64,000 bases of DNA from JAJISG01 sp964347345. GTDB taxonomy: Archaea > Thermoplasmatota > Thermoplasmata > RBG-16-68-12 > JAJISG01. Below are positions 8,040 to 16,487 of the stretch, in pieces. A program made the position numbers and the translations under genes. Where the stretch lies: contig CAYFYB010000002.1 of the NCBI GenBank assembly GCA_964347345.1, positions 81,183 to 145,182 of the forward strand, read 5' to 3'. The notes beneath the pieces are model-generated. The model did not search any database. It saw nothing but the letters and a program-made list of their open reading frames with translations, and was not told the origin of the DNA. Every line of letters starts with the position of its first letter. Position 1 is the stretch's first letter.

Positions 8040-10383
8040 GCCTCTCCGCCGACTTCCTGAGCATGAGGACCGGGCAGGCCGCCCTCTTGGCTATCCTGTC
8101 CTCCAGCGGACCGAAGGCATACTTCCTGAGAACCCAGCTGGGGCTCGCGCCCATGATGAGGAGGTCGCACTTGGTGGACTCCCTGGCAACGGCCTCCACC
8201 GTGGAGGCCGAGTACACGATCTTGTGATCATGGGGCACCTCCATCTCCTCGAAGACCTTCATCAGCTTGTGGGCATCGGCTATGGTGGCTTCCTCAACCG
8301 CCTTGTGGGGGACCACGCTGAGGAGGGTGACCTGGGCACCGTGCTGTTTGGCAAGGAGGGCCGCTACCTTTGCGGCGTGAGGGACGTGCCAGGCATGCCC
8401 CGTCAGGAGGGTCAGATTCTCCAACTTCTCCTTTATCCTGAGAGGCTTGAACACTAGCACATCAGACTTAGCCTTCTGCACCAGGAAATCGATGTTGCTG
8501 CCTAGGATTCGACCCCCTCGGGCCGGACGCTCGCCGCGCCATCCCAGGACCATCGCTTCGACGCCCTCCTGCTCGGCGGTCTCGAGAATGGTCTCATAGA
8601 CCTTATGGGCAATCTTCACTACGACGGAGACGTCCACACCCATTTCCCTGGCCAGCTTCTGGGCAGGGTCGAGGGCCTTGATCCTCTCGTCCACATAGCC
8701 GAACCTGACAGACTTCGGAGGGAGGGCCAGAGGGACCTCGATGACGTGGAGAATGATGAGTTCAGCGTCCCTCTCCCTCGCGACTTGGGCTCCGAGGCCC
8801 ACCACCGCCAGGTTGCTGGGGTCTCTCAGCGGTACCAGTACCCTCCTACCGGCCCTAACGGCCCTCCTCATGGGTGCAGCGATGACTTCCAAGATCTCGC
8901 GCCTGATGGGCGGGGCCCTCTCTATCTCCTCCCGCCCTCCCTTGAAGAAGTGGTATACCAGACCGACGGTGAGCCACAGGATGGCGACGTACCAAGCGAT
9001 CTGTCCCGGGCCCAGCTCACCTACCTCCCTCCCTGGGAAGTTCCACATGTATACGGCCAGGAAAATGTTTGCCGCAATGCCCATAATGGGGATATAGGGG
9101 TAGAGGGGCACCCAGAAGCCCCTGTCCAGGTCCGGTCGCTTCTTCCTGAGAGTCAGAAGGCTCATGTTGGCCATGACGAAAAGCAGTAGGAACATTATGT
9201 CAGCCGAGGCCGCGATGTGCTCAATGGGCAGGGTCACGGCGAACACGATGATGACTATACCGCTGACCACGACCGCGTTTCCAGGTGACTGTCTTTTCTG
9301 GTGCACCTGCCCCAGAAAGCGCGGAAGAGTTCCGTCTCTGCCCATCGCGAAGCTGACCCTAGAGGAAGAGTAGACGGTGGCGTTGAGCGCCGAGGTCGTT
9401 GCGAGAAGCCCTCCGGCAACCATAAGGATGATGCCTATGGGTCCGAGAAGGGAGCCCGATGCCCTTATCATGGCCAGCTCAGGATTTTCGGCACCTCCCA
9501 GGCACTGGTAAGCGACGGTCTCGTCTGGGCAGTTTATCACACCGAGGGCCACGATGAAGGTAAGTACATAGATGACCACAACGATAGCAATAGAGAGAAA
9601 GATAGCTCTAGGGATGCTTCTCTTCGGATCCTTTACTTCCTCTCCCGATTGGGCGATGATTTCGTATCCTTCGAAGGCGATGAAGGTGAGGCCCATGGCC
9701 AGCAAGATGCCACCGAAGCCTAAGGGGGTGAAGTCTTCGATGAAGCGCTGGGGAGCCGTTGGATCCCTAATCATCGCGTTGGAGCCGAAGGCGATAAAGA
9801 CCCCCAGGACCAGGACCTTTCCGATGGTGATGATGCTCTCTGTTTTGCCCGTGGTATGTACGCCGATGTAGTTCACCATTACGAAGAAGAGGACGATGCC
9901 AATGGTGATGCCTTTCTCCACCGGGTTAAAGGTCAAGCCACCCAGGGCTACGTCGCGGGGGAAGAGAATATCGGCAACCCCATACTCCCCGAGGATAAAG
10001 TGGGCAAAGCTGGAGAAGGCGGCAGCGTAAAGAGCGCAGGCAATTACGTGGGCGACCCAGGAGAGCCATCCGCTCATGAATCCCGCGGGCGGGGGCAGTC
10101 CTTCCTTGGCCCACAGGTAACCGCCTCCCGCCTCGGGGTAGGCGGAGCCGAGTTCAGCGTAGGTAAAAGCCGTAAGGAGGGTGACGACCCCGTTGATGAG
10201 GAAGGCGAGAACGGCGGCGGGACCTGCCACTCGGGCCGCGCTGCCGGTGAGGACGAAAATACCCGCACCAATCATGGCCCCGATGCCTATCATGGTTATG
10301 TCGAAGAGTCTAAGGTCGCGGCTCAGCTCAATCCGGACCTGGGCCCCTACGGGCCTCTCTGCAACCGCGACCTCGTCGGCCAT
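8014..10383 (-). CDS. APC-family amino acid permease fused to two universal stress protein domains
   Basis: A 789-residue fusion. Residues 1-490 form a 12-segment APC transporter: the first helix carries GIGAMIGAGIFVLTG, and the SAYPEAGGGYLWAKEG block follows. Residues about 515-640 and 645-775 are two UspA-type domains; the second ends in an ATP-binding-like pattern (LIMGASPSWVLRK then CPVLML). APC-Usp fusions are known in archaea and bacteria, where the cytosolic part is thought to bind nucleotide and modulate uptake. The substrate cannot be read from the sequence. The gene has its own upstream region and is convergent with the MscS gene. Confidence 0.93.
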   Translation of the reverse strand: MADEVAVAERPVGAQVRIELSRDLRLFDITMIGIGAMIGAGIFVLTGSAARVAGPAAVLAFLINGVVTLLTAFTYAELGSAYPEAGGGYLWAKEGLPPPAGFMSGWLSWVAHVIACALYAAAFSSFAHFILGEYGVADILFPRDVALGGLTFNPVEKGITIGIVLFFVMVNYIGVHTTGKTESIITIGKVLVLGVFIAFGSNAMIRDPTAPQRFIEDFTPLGFGGILLAMGLTFIAFEGYEIIAQSGEEVKDPKRSIPRAIFLSIAIVVVIYVLTFIVALGVINCPDETVAYQCLGGAENPELAMIRASGSLLGPIGIILMVAGGLLATTSALNATVYSSSRVSFAMGRDGTLPRFLGQVHQKRQSPGNAVVVSGIVIIVFAVTLPIEHIAASADIMFLLLFVMANMSLLTLRKKRPDLDRGFWVPLYPYIPIMGIAANIFLAVYMWNFPGREVGELGPGQIAWYVAILWLTVGLVYHFFKGGREEIERAPPIRREILEVIAAPMRRAVRAGRRVLVPLRDPSNLAVVGLGAQVARERDAELIILHVIEVPLALPPKSVRFGYVDERIKALDPAQKLAREMGVDVSVVVKIAHKVYETILETAEQEGVEAMVLGWRGERPARGGRILGSNIDFLVQKAKSDVLVFKPLRIKEKLENLTLLTGHAWHVPHAAKVAALLAKQHGAQVTLLSVVPHKAVEEATIADAHKLMKVFEEMEVPHDHKIVYSASTVEAVARESTKCDLLIMGASPSWVLRKYAFGPLEDRIAKRAACPVLMLRKSAERPKPEEKEA

Positions 10384-10449
10384 CGGGCCACCAGCAGCGG
10401 CGACTAAGAGGGGTCGGGTTAAAAGGTTTGTGAGGCTGTTATTCGGGGG

Positions 10450-10995
10450 CTAAATCTTCTCCGCTTCGACGATCATCTTGCCCAAAACCTCAAAGACCTG
10501 TTCCACCCTCTCCCCAGTCTTGGCGCTTGTGAACAGGTGTGGGGCGTTCAGGTGCTTCGCCAATTCTTTGACCTCATCTTCCCCGAAGGCGAACTCCTCT
10601 TTCAGGTCGAATTTGTTGACAGCAAGGACCCAGGGGATGTCACCAGCTGTCTTCTGGACCGACTCCCGCCATGCCATCAGGTCTTCCAGGGTGTTCTTCC
10701 TGGTGATGTCAGTCACACCGAGGACGCCCTGGGCACCATGGAAATACGCCTCCTTCAGGAGCTCCCTGAAGCCTTTGGCGCCCATGATGTCCCAGAGGGT
10801 CATGTCCATGTTTACTCGCAGGTCCCTCTCCGGAAAGTCTAGGACCACCGACTTCTTAGAGACCTTCGCTCCCAGGGTGGCCATGTAGGCCTCGCCGAAC
10901 TGGTCGAGGACGTATCGCAAGATGAGGCTAGTCTTCCCCACGGCCTGCTCTCCCACCAGGCAGACCTTAGCCTTCATCTTCACCTCTTTGGTCAT
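10450..10995 (-). CDS. Ras/Rab-like small GTPase
   Basis: A 181-residue P-loop GTPase of the Ras superfamily with almost no extra domains. G1 is GEQAVGKT (residues 15-22), the likely G2 threonine is T40, G3 is WDIMGAK (D69 to G72), G4 is NKFD and G5 is TSAK. The residue after G72, where Ras and Rab carry the catalytic glutamine, is alanine here, so unaided hydrolysis may be slow. There is no C-terminal cysteine for prenylation. It is divergently transcribed from the prepilin peptidase; the partner is unknown. A second possible start is ATG seven codons in. Confidence 0.9.
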   Translation of the reverse strand: MTKEVKMKAKVCLVGEQAVGKTSLILRYVLDQFGEAYMATLGAKVSKKSVVLDFPERDLRVNMDMTLWDIMGAKGFRELLKEAYFHGAQGVLGVTDITRKNTLEDLMAWRESVQKTAGDIPWVLAVNKFDLKEEFAFGEDEVKELAKHLNAPHLFTSAKTGERVEQVFEVLGKMIVEAEKI

Positions 10996-11030
10996 GCGAG
11001 GGCTCCTCGCTCGTAATGGGGTTCGTGCTC

Positions 11031-11039
11031 ATAAATATT
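11031..11039 (-). promoter_or_regulatory. TATA-like box for the small GTPase gene
   Basis: AATATTTAT on the minus strand lies about 40 bases before the GTPase start codon at 10995. Confidence 0.45.
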
Positions 11040-11088
11040 AAGCCTTTGTCTGAAAATGCTTGATGTGAGAACTGTCTCTGGGACGAAT

Positions 11089-11095
11089 CTTTATA
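11089..11095 (+). promoter_or_regulatory. TATA box that decides the prepilin peptidase start
   Basis: CTTTATA is centred 25-26 bases before the ATG at 11117 and only seven bases before the ATG at 11099. A transcript from this box would not include the earlier ATG, which favours 11117. Confidence 0.5.
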
Positions 11096-11116
11096 CTCAT
11101 GGTGAAATCGGCCCTC

Positions 11117-12007
11117 ATGTTCTTGTCCCTGGTCCGCCTTCTCTTCGGGCTGATCATCCTATCCTTCGCGTCACTGATGGACTGGAGAACGAGAAGGGTG
11201 GGTGACATCGTCTGGGCAATCATGGGGACCGGGGGAGTCTTCCTTTTCGCTCTGGAGACCAACGATCTGGGAGGTAGTGGCTGGAGCTATCTGGTACTGC
11301 TGCCATTCGCCACGATATTCCTCGACACCCTATGGGAGAGGGGGAGGGGGACAGGGCAGAGGACTCTCACAGGAGTGCTCTACGCTGTCGCCGGGGTGAC
11401 TATCATCCTCCTTATACTGACCTTCCCCGGCCTCAAATCGGCTGACCAGACCATGGTAAGGAGAGGTTTTGGGGCCCTGTTCATCCTGCTCCTCGCCCAC
11501 CTGTTCTACTACCTGGGTCTCATGAGGGGAGGCGCTGATGCCAAGGCTTTCATGGCCATAGGTATCCTAGTACCGGGCTACCCCTCCCTGGATCTCTTTC
11601 CTCTGATCCCGCTGACGCCAGAGGTCGTCCCGGCCTTCGAACTCTTCTTCCCCTTCGCTCTCTCCACCCTGATGAACTCTGCCCTCCTTCTTCTAACCCT
11701 TCCAGTTTACTTCCTGGCAAGGAACGCCATCAAGGGAGACTTCCGGTGGCCTCAGGCCTTTCTGGGATTCAAAACATCTGTGGACGCTCTCCCGCCTTTC
11801 GTCTGGGCGTTGCAGGAAGCCCAGGAGGATGGCGTGAGATACTACGTCGTCCCGAGGAGGGACGCCGAGGATGTAGACTTGGAGCGCCTGAGAAGCATGG
11901 GAATTGAGAGGATCTGGGTTTCCCCCCAGATACCATTCATGATCCCGATGACGGCTGGCTACCTCCTCACGTTCCTCGCGGGGAACCTTCTCTTCGGCCT
12001 CCTGTAG
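11117..12007 (+). CDS. A24-family prepilin/preflagellin peptidase (FlaK/PibD-like)
   Basis: Membrane aspartic protease of about 296 residues that would remove the short class III signal peptides of archaellins and pilins and so allow filament assembly. The two catalytic aspartates are in MDWRTRRVGD (D22) and RGGADAKAF (near D141), the family's diagnostic pair. Six or more hydrophobic segments surround them, and the last about 70 residues form a soluble tail with a final hydrophobic stretch. No pilin or archaellin gene is nearby, so the substrates are encoded elsewhere. Confidence 0.9.
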   Translation: MFLSLVRLLFGLIILSFASLMDWRTRRVGDIVWAIMGTGGVFLFALETNDLGGSGWSYLVLLPFATIFLDTLWERGRGTGQRTLTGVLYAVAGVTIILLILTFPGLKSADQTMVRRGFGALFILLLAHLFYYLGLMRGGADAKAFMAIGILVPGYPSLDLFPLIPLTPEVVPAFELFFPFALSTLMNSALLLLTLPVYFLARNAIKGDFRWPQAFLGFKTSVDALPPFVWALQEAQEDGVRYYVVPRRDAEDVDLERLRSMGIERIWVSPQIPFMIPMTAGYLLTFLAGNLLFGLL

Positions 12008-12124
12008 CCTCATCTTCGAGAACGCCGCGGGTGCCCCTCTGAAGATCTACATCGGACTGGTGGGCGCGGCGGGAGAGGTCTCCGAGCCCCCTTACTTCCG
12101 TAAGCCCGAGGCCGCATCAGAAGC

Positions 12125-12132
12125 TTTAATAT
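12125..12132 (+). promoter_or_regulatory. TATA-like box for 5S rRNA
   Basis: TTTAATAT lies about 34 bases before the first base of the mature 5S rRNA, leaving room for a short 5' leader. Confidence 0.45.
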
Positions 12133-12162
12133 CGCCTAGCGGCTGATGGTAAAGGGAAGGGT

Positions 12163-12279
12163 TTGACGGCCATAGCGGCGGGGATACACCCGGTCCCATT
12201 CCGAACCCGGAAGTTAAGCCCGCCCGCGTTCCCTGCGCTACTGCGGTGCGCGAGCCCGTGGGAAGCTTGGCCCCGTTGA
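12163..12279 (+). rRNA. rrf: 5S ribosomal RNA, unlinked to 16S/23S
   Basis: About 117 bases contain the conserved 5S core: GGCCATAGCGG at the 5' side, CCCATTCCGAACCCGGAAG in the middle, TTAAGCCCGCC after it and GGTGCGCGAGCCCGTGGGAA near the 3' end. The terminal helix is TTGACGG (12163) with CCGTTGA (ending 12279), including wobble pairs. A GGGGTC/GACCCC hairpin follows directly and may be a processing or termination stem. No 16S, 23S or tRNA is adjacent; scattered rRNA genes are known in Thermoplasma and relatives. Confidence 0.92.
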
Positions 12280-12389
12280 GGGGTCGTGGACCCCTGGCCC
12301 AGGTACGCTAGTCGGGGTACCTTTGTGTACCCTGACAAAACGTGCCGCTATAAAGGCCAATAGGCCCGCGGAACGCTGTCAGCCCTTCC

Positions 12390-12722
12390 CTATCCCTCAT
12401 TCTTTCGAGCCGTCTCTAGAAGTCGCTCCAAGTCCCCCTCGTGAAGGCCTTCCATAAACCTGCCATCGGCTCTGTCTAGCATGAGACCATTACGGAATAG
12501 GATGAGGGTCGGAACGACCTCGATGCTGTAGGTGTCCCACAGAGGGTTGGCTTCGTCGCTTATGTCCACTTCCACTAGGATCACGCCGTCGGCCTCGACC
12601 CGGCGGAAGACGGACAGTTACTCTCGGCAGAAGGGACACCGTTGAGCGTAGAAAGGAGCTAGGACTGGCTGATCGGAATCCACCGCCCCTCCTACAACCG
12701 CCGCAGGCGCCGAACCCATCAT
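12390..12722 (-). pseudogene. thioredoxin-fold protein interrupted by an in-frame TAA
   Basis: Reading from ATG 12722 gives a thioredoxin-like N-terminus with PVLAPFYAQRCPFCRE, including a CPFC redox motif at residues 29-32. A TAA stop at 12620-12618 follows two codons later. The same frame continues past the stop for 75 more codons with clear thioredoxin sequence: VILVEVDISDE, the cis-proline region EVVPTLILFRNG, and a C-terminal helix. The whole reads as one about 110-residue thioredoxin with a single nonsense codon. It could be a recent pseudogene or a one-base assembly error. Another intact thioredoxin gene lies at 58432-58755. Confidence 0.75.
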
Positions 12723-12783
12723 CACGTCTAACCACGACCCCGATCTATTTGAAAGAGGCCTCCCACCCTTTGAGGGGGATAGG

Positions 12784-12790
12784 CTTTATA
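12784..12790 (+). promoter_or_regulatory. TATA-like box for the PolD large subunit gene
   Basis: CTTTATA lies about 43 bases before the polC start codon, giving a leader of roughly 15-20 bases. Confidence 0.45.
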
Positions 12791-12829
12791 GCGACCCGAC
12801 CATTGCCCCTCAGCTTCTAGAGTGGTGGG

Positions 12830-15800
12830 ATGGGGCGGCTCAACTGCAGTCAGGAAATACGCAACTATCAGGACGGCCTGGACAGGGAGGCTCAGCGGTG
12901 CTATGATGTGGCCAACCGTGCAAGAGCCAAAGGGCTGGATCCGGAGCTGTCCGTTGAGATCCCCCCCGCCGAGGACCTCCCCAGTCGAGTGGAACGTCTC
13001 CTCAGGGAGTATGGGCTGGAGGGCGTGGCCCAGAGGATTAGGGAGCTCAACAAGCAGTACAACCGAGAGGAGACCTCCCTCATCCTGGCCAGAGAACTGG
13101 CCACAAGGCCAGCCAGGAGCCTGGAGGAGGGCATTGAAAGGGCCGTCAGAGCGGGCCTGGCCGTCCTCACCGAGGGCATAGTGGTTGCCCCCCTGGAGGG
13201 GCTGGCTGGGGTGAAGGTTAAGAGAAACAAGGAGGGGAGCAGCTATCTAGACCTCTACTACTCCGGTCCAATCCGCTCCGCTGGCGGGACCGCCCAGGCC
13301 TTGAGTGTCCTCATCGCCGACGTGGTCCGTCGAGAACTGGGCATCGGCGCCTACAGGGCGGTCAGGGAGGAGGTCGAGAGGTTCAAGGAGGAGATTCCGG
13401 TCTACAAGCAGCTTCAGCACCTGCAGTACACGCCCACGGAGGAGGAGATCGAGCTGGTGGTGAGCCACTGCCCCGTGGGGATCAACGGTGAGGGCACGGA
13501 GGATCAGGAGATCAGCGGCTACAGGGACCTGCCACGGGTCGAAACGAACCGCGTGCGGGGAGGGGCGTGTCTGGTCATCGCCGAAGGCCTTTGCCTGAAA
13601 GCCCCCAAGATTCTCAAACATGTCCGGAAGCTGGGCATCGACGGTTGGGACTTCCTGAGGCACTACCTAAGGGCGAAGAAAGGCGAGGAAGAGGAGGCGG
13701 GGGCTGAGCCCAGCTACAAGTTCATCCAGAACATCCTCGCTGGCAGGCCGGTGCTCGCCCACCCCAGCCGGAAGGGAGGATTCCGCCTGCGATACGGCAG
13801 ATCCAGAGCCACGGGGCTCGCGGCCGTCGGCCTGCATCCTGCCACTATGCACCTCCTGGACGACTTCATCGCCGTGGGCACCCAGATAAAGGTGGAGAGG
13901 CCTGGGAAGGCGGGAGCCGTGGCCCCATGCACCTCCGTAGAAGGTCCTCTTGTCCTCCTCAAGGATGGGAGCCTGGTTGAGGTTCAGACCCTGAAGGAGG
14001 CCAGAGGCCTGAGGCGAGATGTGGAGACCATAGTCGACCTTGGTGAGATTCTCGTCGCCTTCGGGGAGTTCCTGGAGAACAATCATCCCCTGGTTCCCGG
14101 GGCCTACGGGCTCGACTGGTACAGGGCTGAACTCGAGAGGGCTGCGGGTAAACTCCCCAAGAACTGGGAAGCGCCGACCTTCGACGAGTCCGTGAAACTG
14201 TCAGAGAGGCATGGCGTTCCCCTCCATCCTTCATACAATCTGTTCTGGCACGACCTGTCCGTGGAGCAGCTAAGGCGGCTCAGGCGGCTCTTAGTGGAGA
14301 ACGGCGTGATGGAAGGAGGAGAACTCCTCATCGAAGCGCACAAGGAGGTCCTACCCCTCCTGGTGGACCTAGGAGCTCCTTTCAGTCTGAGTCATGGAAA
14401 GCTGAAAGTGGGAAGGCACTCCAGGGCCCTCTTGAGATGCCTGGGGATTGAGGCAGAAGAAGCGGGTCTTCAGCTCAAGGAGGATGTCGAGGCATCTACC
14501 CCGCTGGAGTACATTTCCAGGCTTGCCGGCATTGCCATCAGGGCCAGGGCACCTACCAGGATAGGGGCTCGAATGGGCAGGCCGGAGAAAGCTAAGGAGA
14601 GGCTCATGAAGCCCCCACCCCACGGCCTCTTCCCCATCGGGGGGGACGGGGGTGCCCAGAGACTATTGGGCAAGGCATTGGAGAAGGAGCGCGTCATGGC
14701 GGACGTCGGCCTCCGGAAGTGCGACGCCTGTGGCAAGACCTGGTTCATGCCCCGATGTCCATGCGGGGGCCACACAAGGAGCCTGGAGAGGGTTGTCGAG
14801 GAGTCCATACCCCTGAGGGAGCTGTATAGGCACGTTACCGCGTCCTTGAACGAGGGCAAGATACAAGGCGTGAAGCTCGTACAGGGCATGATATCCCGGT
14901 TCAAGACCCCGGAGGCGTTGGAAAAGGCCCTTTTGAGGGCAAAGCACAACGTATTCGTCTTCAAGGACGGCACCACCCGCTTCGACATGACCAACCTGCC
15001 CCTGACTCACTTCAAACCTTCGGAGATAGGCCTCTCCGTGGAGCGGGCCGGTGAACTCTGTTACACCAAGGACTTGGAGGGCCGTCCTCTGAAGGACGCG
15101 GATCAGCTCGTAGAACTCAGGCCTCAGGACATCATTGTCTCCCGCCTCGCTGCGGAGTACCTCCTGAGGGTCACCCAATTCGTGGACGACCTGTTGGTCA
15201 AGGTATATGGGATGGAGCCCTTCTACGACCTAGAGAACCCAGAAGACCTGATAGGCCACCTGGTGATGGGCCTCGCCCCGCACACCTCCGTAGGGGTTCT
15301 CGCCCGCATCATCGGCCTCACCCCAGCCAGGGTGTGCTTCGCCCATCCCTTTTTCCACGCAGCCAAGAGGAGGGACGCAGACGGGGATGAGGACTCCGTC
15401 ATCCTGCTGCTGGACGGTCTCCTGAACTTCAGCCGATCATACCTACCTGAGAAACGGGGCGGGCTGATGGATGCGCCCCTGGTCCTCAGCACGAGGATCG
15501 ACCCGAGGGAGATCGACAAGGAGGCCCAGAACATGGAGGTCTGCTTCTCCTTTCCCCTGGAGTTCTACCAGGCGGCAGAGCGGTTCACCAATCCCAGGGA
15601 AGTGGAGGGCCTCATAGACACCGTGGGCAAGAGGGTAGGAACAGTACTACAGTTCGAGGGCTTTGGCTACACCCATGAGGTGAGGGCCATCGGGGAGGCT
15701 CCCCTCCGATCCACCTACAAGGAGGGGAACATGATATCCAAGATGGAGGGCCAGTTAGCCCTGGCAAGGAAGATAAGGGCAGTGGATGAGGAAGATGTCG

Positions 15801-16126
15801 TGTCCAGGATCGTGACCCATCACTTCCTACCCGATCTGATCGGGAACCTGAAGGCCTTCACCAGCCAGCGCTTCCGGTGCACCAAGTGCAACTCGAAATA
15901 TCGTCGGATTCCCCTCAAAGGGAAGTGCCTCTCCTGTGGTGGCAACCTGACCTTAACGGTGCACAGGAGCGGCGTGGTGAAGTACCTGGAGGTTTCCAAG
16001 AGAATCTCGGCGGATTACGGAATATCGACGTACCTGAGGCAGAGGCTGGAGCTGGTGGAGGAGGCCATAGAGTCGACGTTCAAGGATGAGAGTAAGCAGG
16101 TCGCCCGGCTAGAGGACTTCCTCTAA
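12830..16126 (+). CDS. polC: DNA polymerase D large subunit DP2
   Basis: Catalytic subunit of the archaeal replicative family-D polymerase; it works with the small exonuclease subunit DP1, which is not in this window. At 1098 residues it has normal intein-free length. The catalytic acidic motif AAKRRDADGDEDS is near residue 848. Zinc ribbons are visible near 630 (CDACGKTW, CPCGG) and near 1017-1040 (CTKCNSKY, CLSCGG). The last residues, ARLEDFL, resemble the C-terminal PCNA-binding peptide of DP2. The stop codon interlocks with that of the convergent gene in a four-base CTAA. Confidence 0.97.
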   Translation: MGRLNCSQEIRNYQDGLDREAQRCYDVANRARAKGLDPELSVEIPPAEDLPSRVERLLREYGLEGVAQRIRELNKQYNREETSLILARELATRPARSLEEGIERAVRAGLAVLTEGIVVAPLEGLAGVKVKRNKEGSSYLDLYYSGPIRSAGGTAQALSVLIADVVRRELGIGAYRAVREEVERFKEEIPVYKQLQHLQYTPTEEEIELVVSHCPVGINGEGTEDQEISGYRDLPRVETNRVRGGACLVIAEGLCLKAPKILKHVRKLGIDGWDFLRHYLRAKKGEEEEAGAEPSYKFIQNILAGRPVLAHPSRKGGFRLRYGRSRATGLAAVGLHPATMHLLDDFIAVGTQIKVERPGKAGAVAPCTSVEGPLVLLKDGSLVEVQTLKEARGLRRDVETIVDLGEILVAFGEFLENNHPLVPGAYGLDWYRAELERAAGKLPKNWEAPTFDESVKLSERHGVPLHPSYNLFWHDLSVEQLRRLRRLLVENGVMEGGELLIEAHKEVLPLLVDLGAPFSLSHGKLKVGRHSRALLRCLGIEAEEAGLQLKEDVEASTPLEYISRLAGIAIRARAPTRIGARMGRPEKAKERLMKPPPHGLFPIGGDGGAQRLLGKALEKERVMADVGLRKCDACGKTWFMPRCPCGGHTRSLERVVEESIPLRELYRHVTASLNEGKIQGVKLVQGMISRFKTPEALEKALLRAKHNVFVFKDGTTRFDMTNLPLTHFKPSEIGLSVERAGELCYTKDLEGRPLKDADQLVELRPQDIIVSRLAAEYLLRVTQFVDDLLVKVYGMEPFYDLENPEDLIGHLVMGLAPHTSVGVLARIIGLTPARVCFAHPFFHAAKRRDADGDEDSVILLLDGLLNFSRSYLPEKRGGLMDAPLVLSTRIDPREIDKEAQNMEVCFSFPLEFYQAAERFTNPREVEGLIDTVGKRVGTVLQFEGFGYTHEVRAIGEAPLRSTYKEGNMISKMEGQLALARKIRAVDEEDVVSRIVTHHFLPDLIGNLKAFTSQRFRCTKCNSKYRRIPLKGKCLSCGGNLTLTVHRSGVVKYLEVSKRISADYGISTYLRQRLELVEEAIESTFKDESKQVARLEDFL

Positions 16127-16389
16127 GCGCGACGGGCTCTACCAAGCATCCAGCCTGCAGTAATGAGGGCAGCCATTCCAACCGTCAGGGCGCCCAGGCC
16201 TCCCAAGAGAATTTCCATCCAGATATCCTCTGAGAAGATGGCATAAAGGAACGCGAATAGCCCGGCAACCATGAGAACGGCCCCGAGCTTCCCCACAAGA
16301 GGCAGCCGAAGGGAGTAGTTGCATCTCGGGCAGACCAAGGATCTAGGGTTTTCAATCCTACTCCTGCACCTCGGGCACCTCTCGGGCAT
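16123..16389 (-). CDS. zinc-ribbon membrane protein, unknown function
   Basis: A small protein of about 88 residues. An N-terminal zinc ribbon (CPRCRSRI, then CPRCNYSL) is followed by two or three hydrophobic segments and a basic tail (GRARRA). I chose the ATG giving MPERCPRC, because the upstream alternative at 16410 adds only residues overlapping the divergent region. Zinc-ribbon plus membrane-anchor proteins are common in Thermoplasmata, but this one cannot be assigned a role. It is convergent with polC and its stop overlaps by four bases. Confidence 0.7.
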   Translation of the reverse strand: MPERCPRCRSRIENPRSLVCPRCNYSLRLPLVGKLGAVLMVAGLFAFLYAIFSEDIWMEILLGGLGALTVGMAALITAGWMLGRARRA

Positions 16390-16476
16390 CCCACCGAGGC
16401 ATGGACTCAACCTACAAAAAGTTGTACCCTGTGGGTTGCCATAGCATGTCGCGACAGCTTAAAGTCCCCTGGTCCT

Positions 16477-16483
16477 TTTTATA
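16477..16483 (+). promoter_or_regulatory. TATA box before the aminotransferase gene
   Basis: TTTTATA would direct a transcript starting near 16506. That fits translation from the ATG at 16518 better than from the GTG at 16488. Confidence 0.45.
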
Positions 16484-16487
16484 CCCC

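Noticed and set aside
12008..12124. Short plus-strand peptide-like stretch after the prepilin peptidase
   Set aside because: It lacks a start codon and recognisable family sequence, so it is treated as intergenic.
12618..12620. Recoding of the TAA in the thioredoxin-like gene (pyrrolysine or selenocysteine)
   Set aside because: Pyrrolysine uses TAG and selenocysteine uses TGA; TAA recoding is not expected, so a pseudogene or base error is simpler.
12830..16126. Intein in PolD large subunit (also considered for rtcB and ftsZ)
   Set aside because: Lengths are normal for intein-free proteins and no splicing-domain sequence interrupts the conserved motifs.
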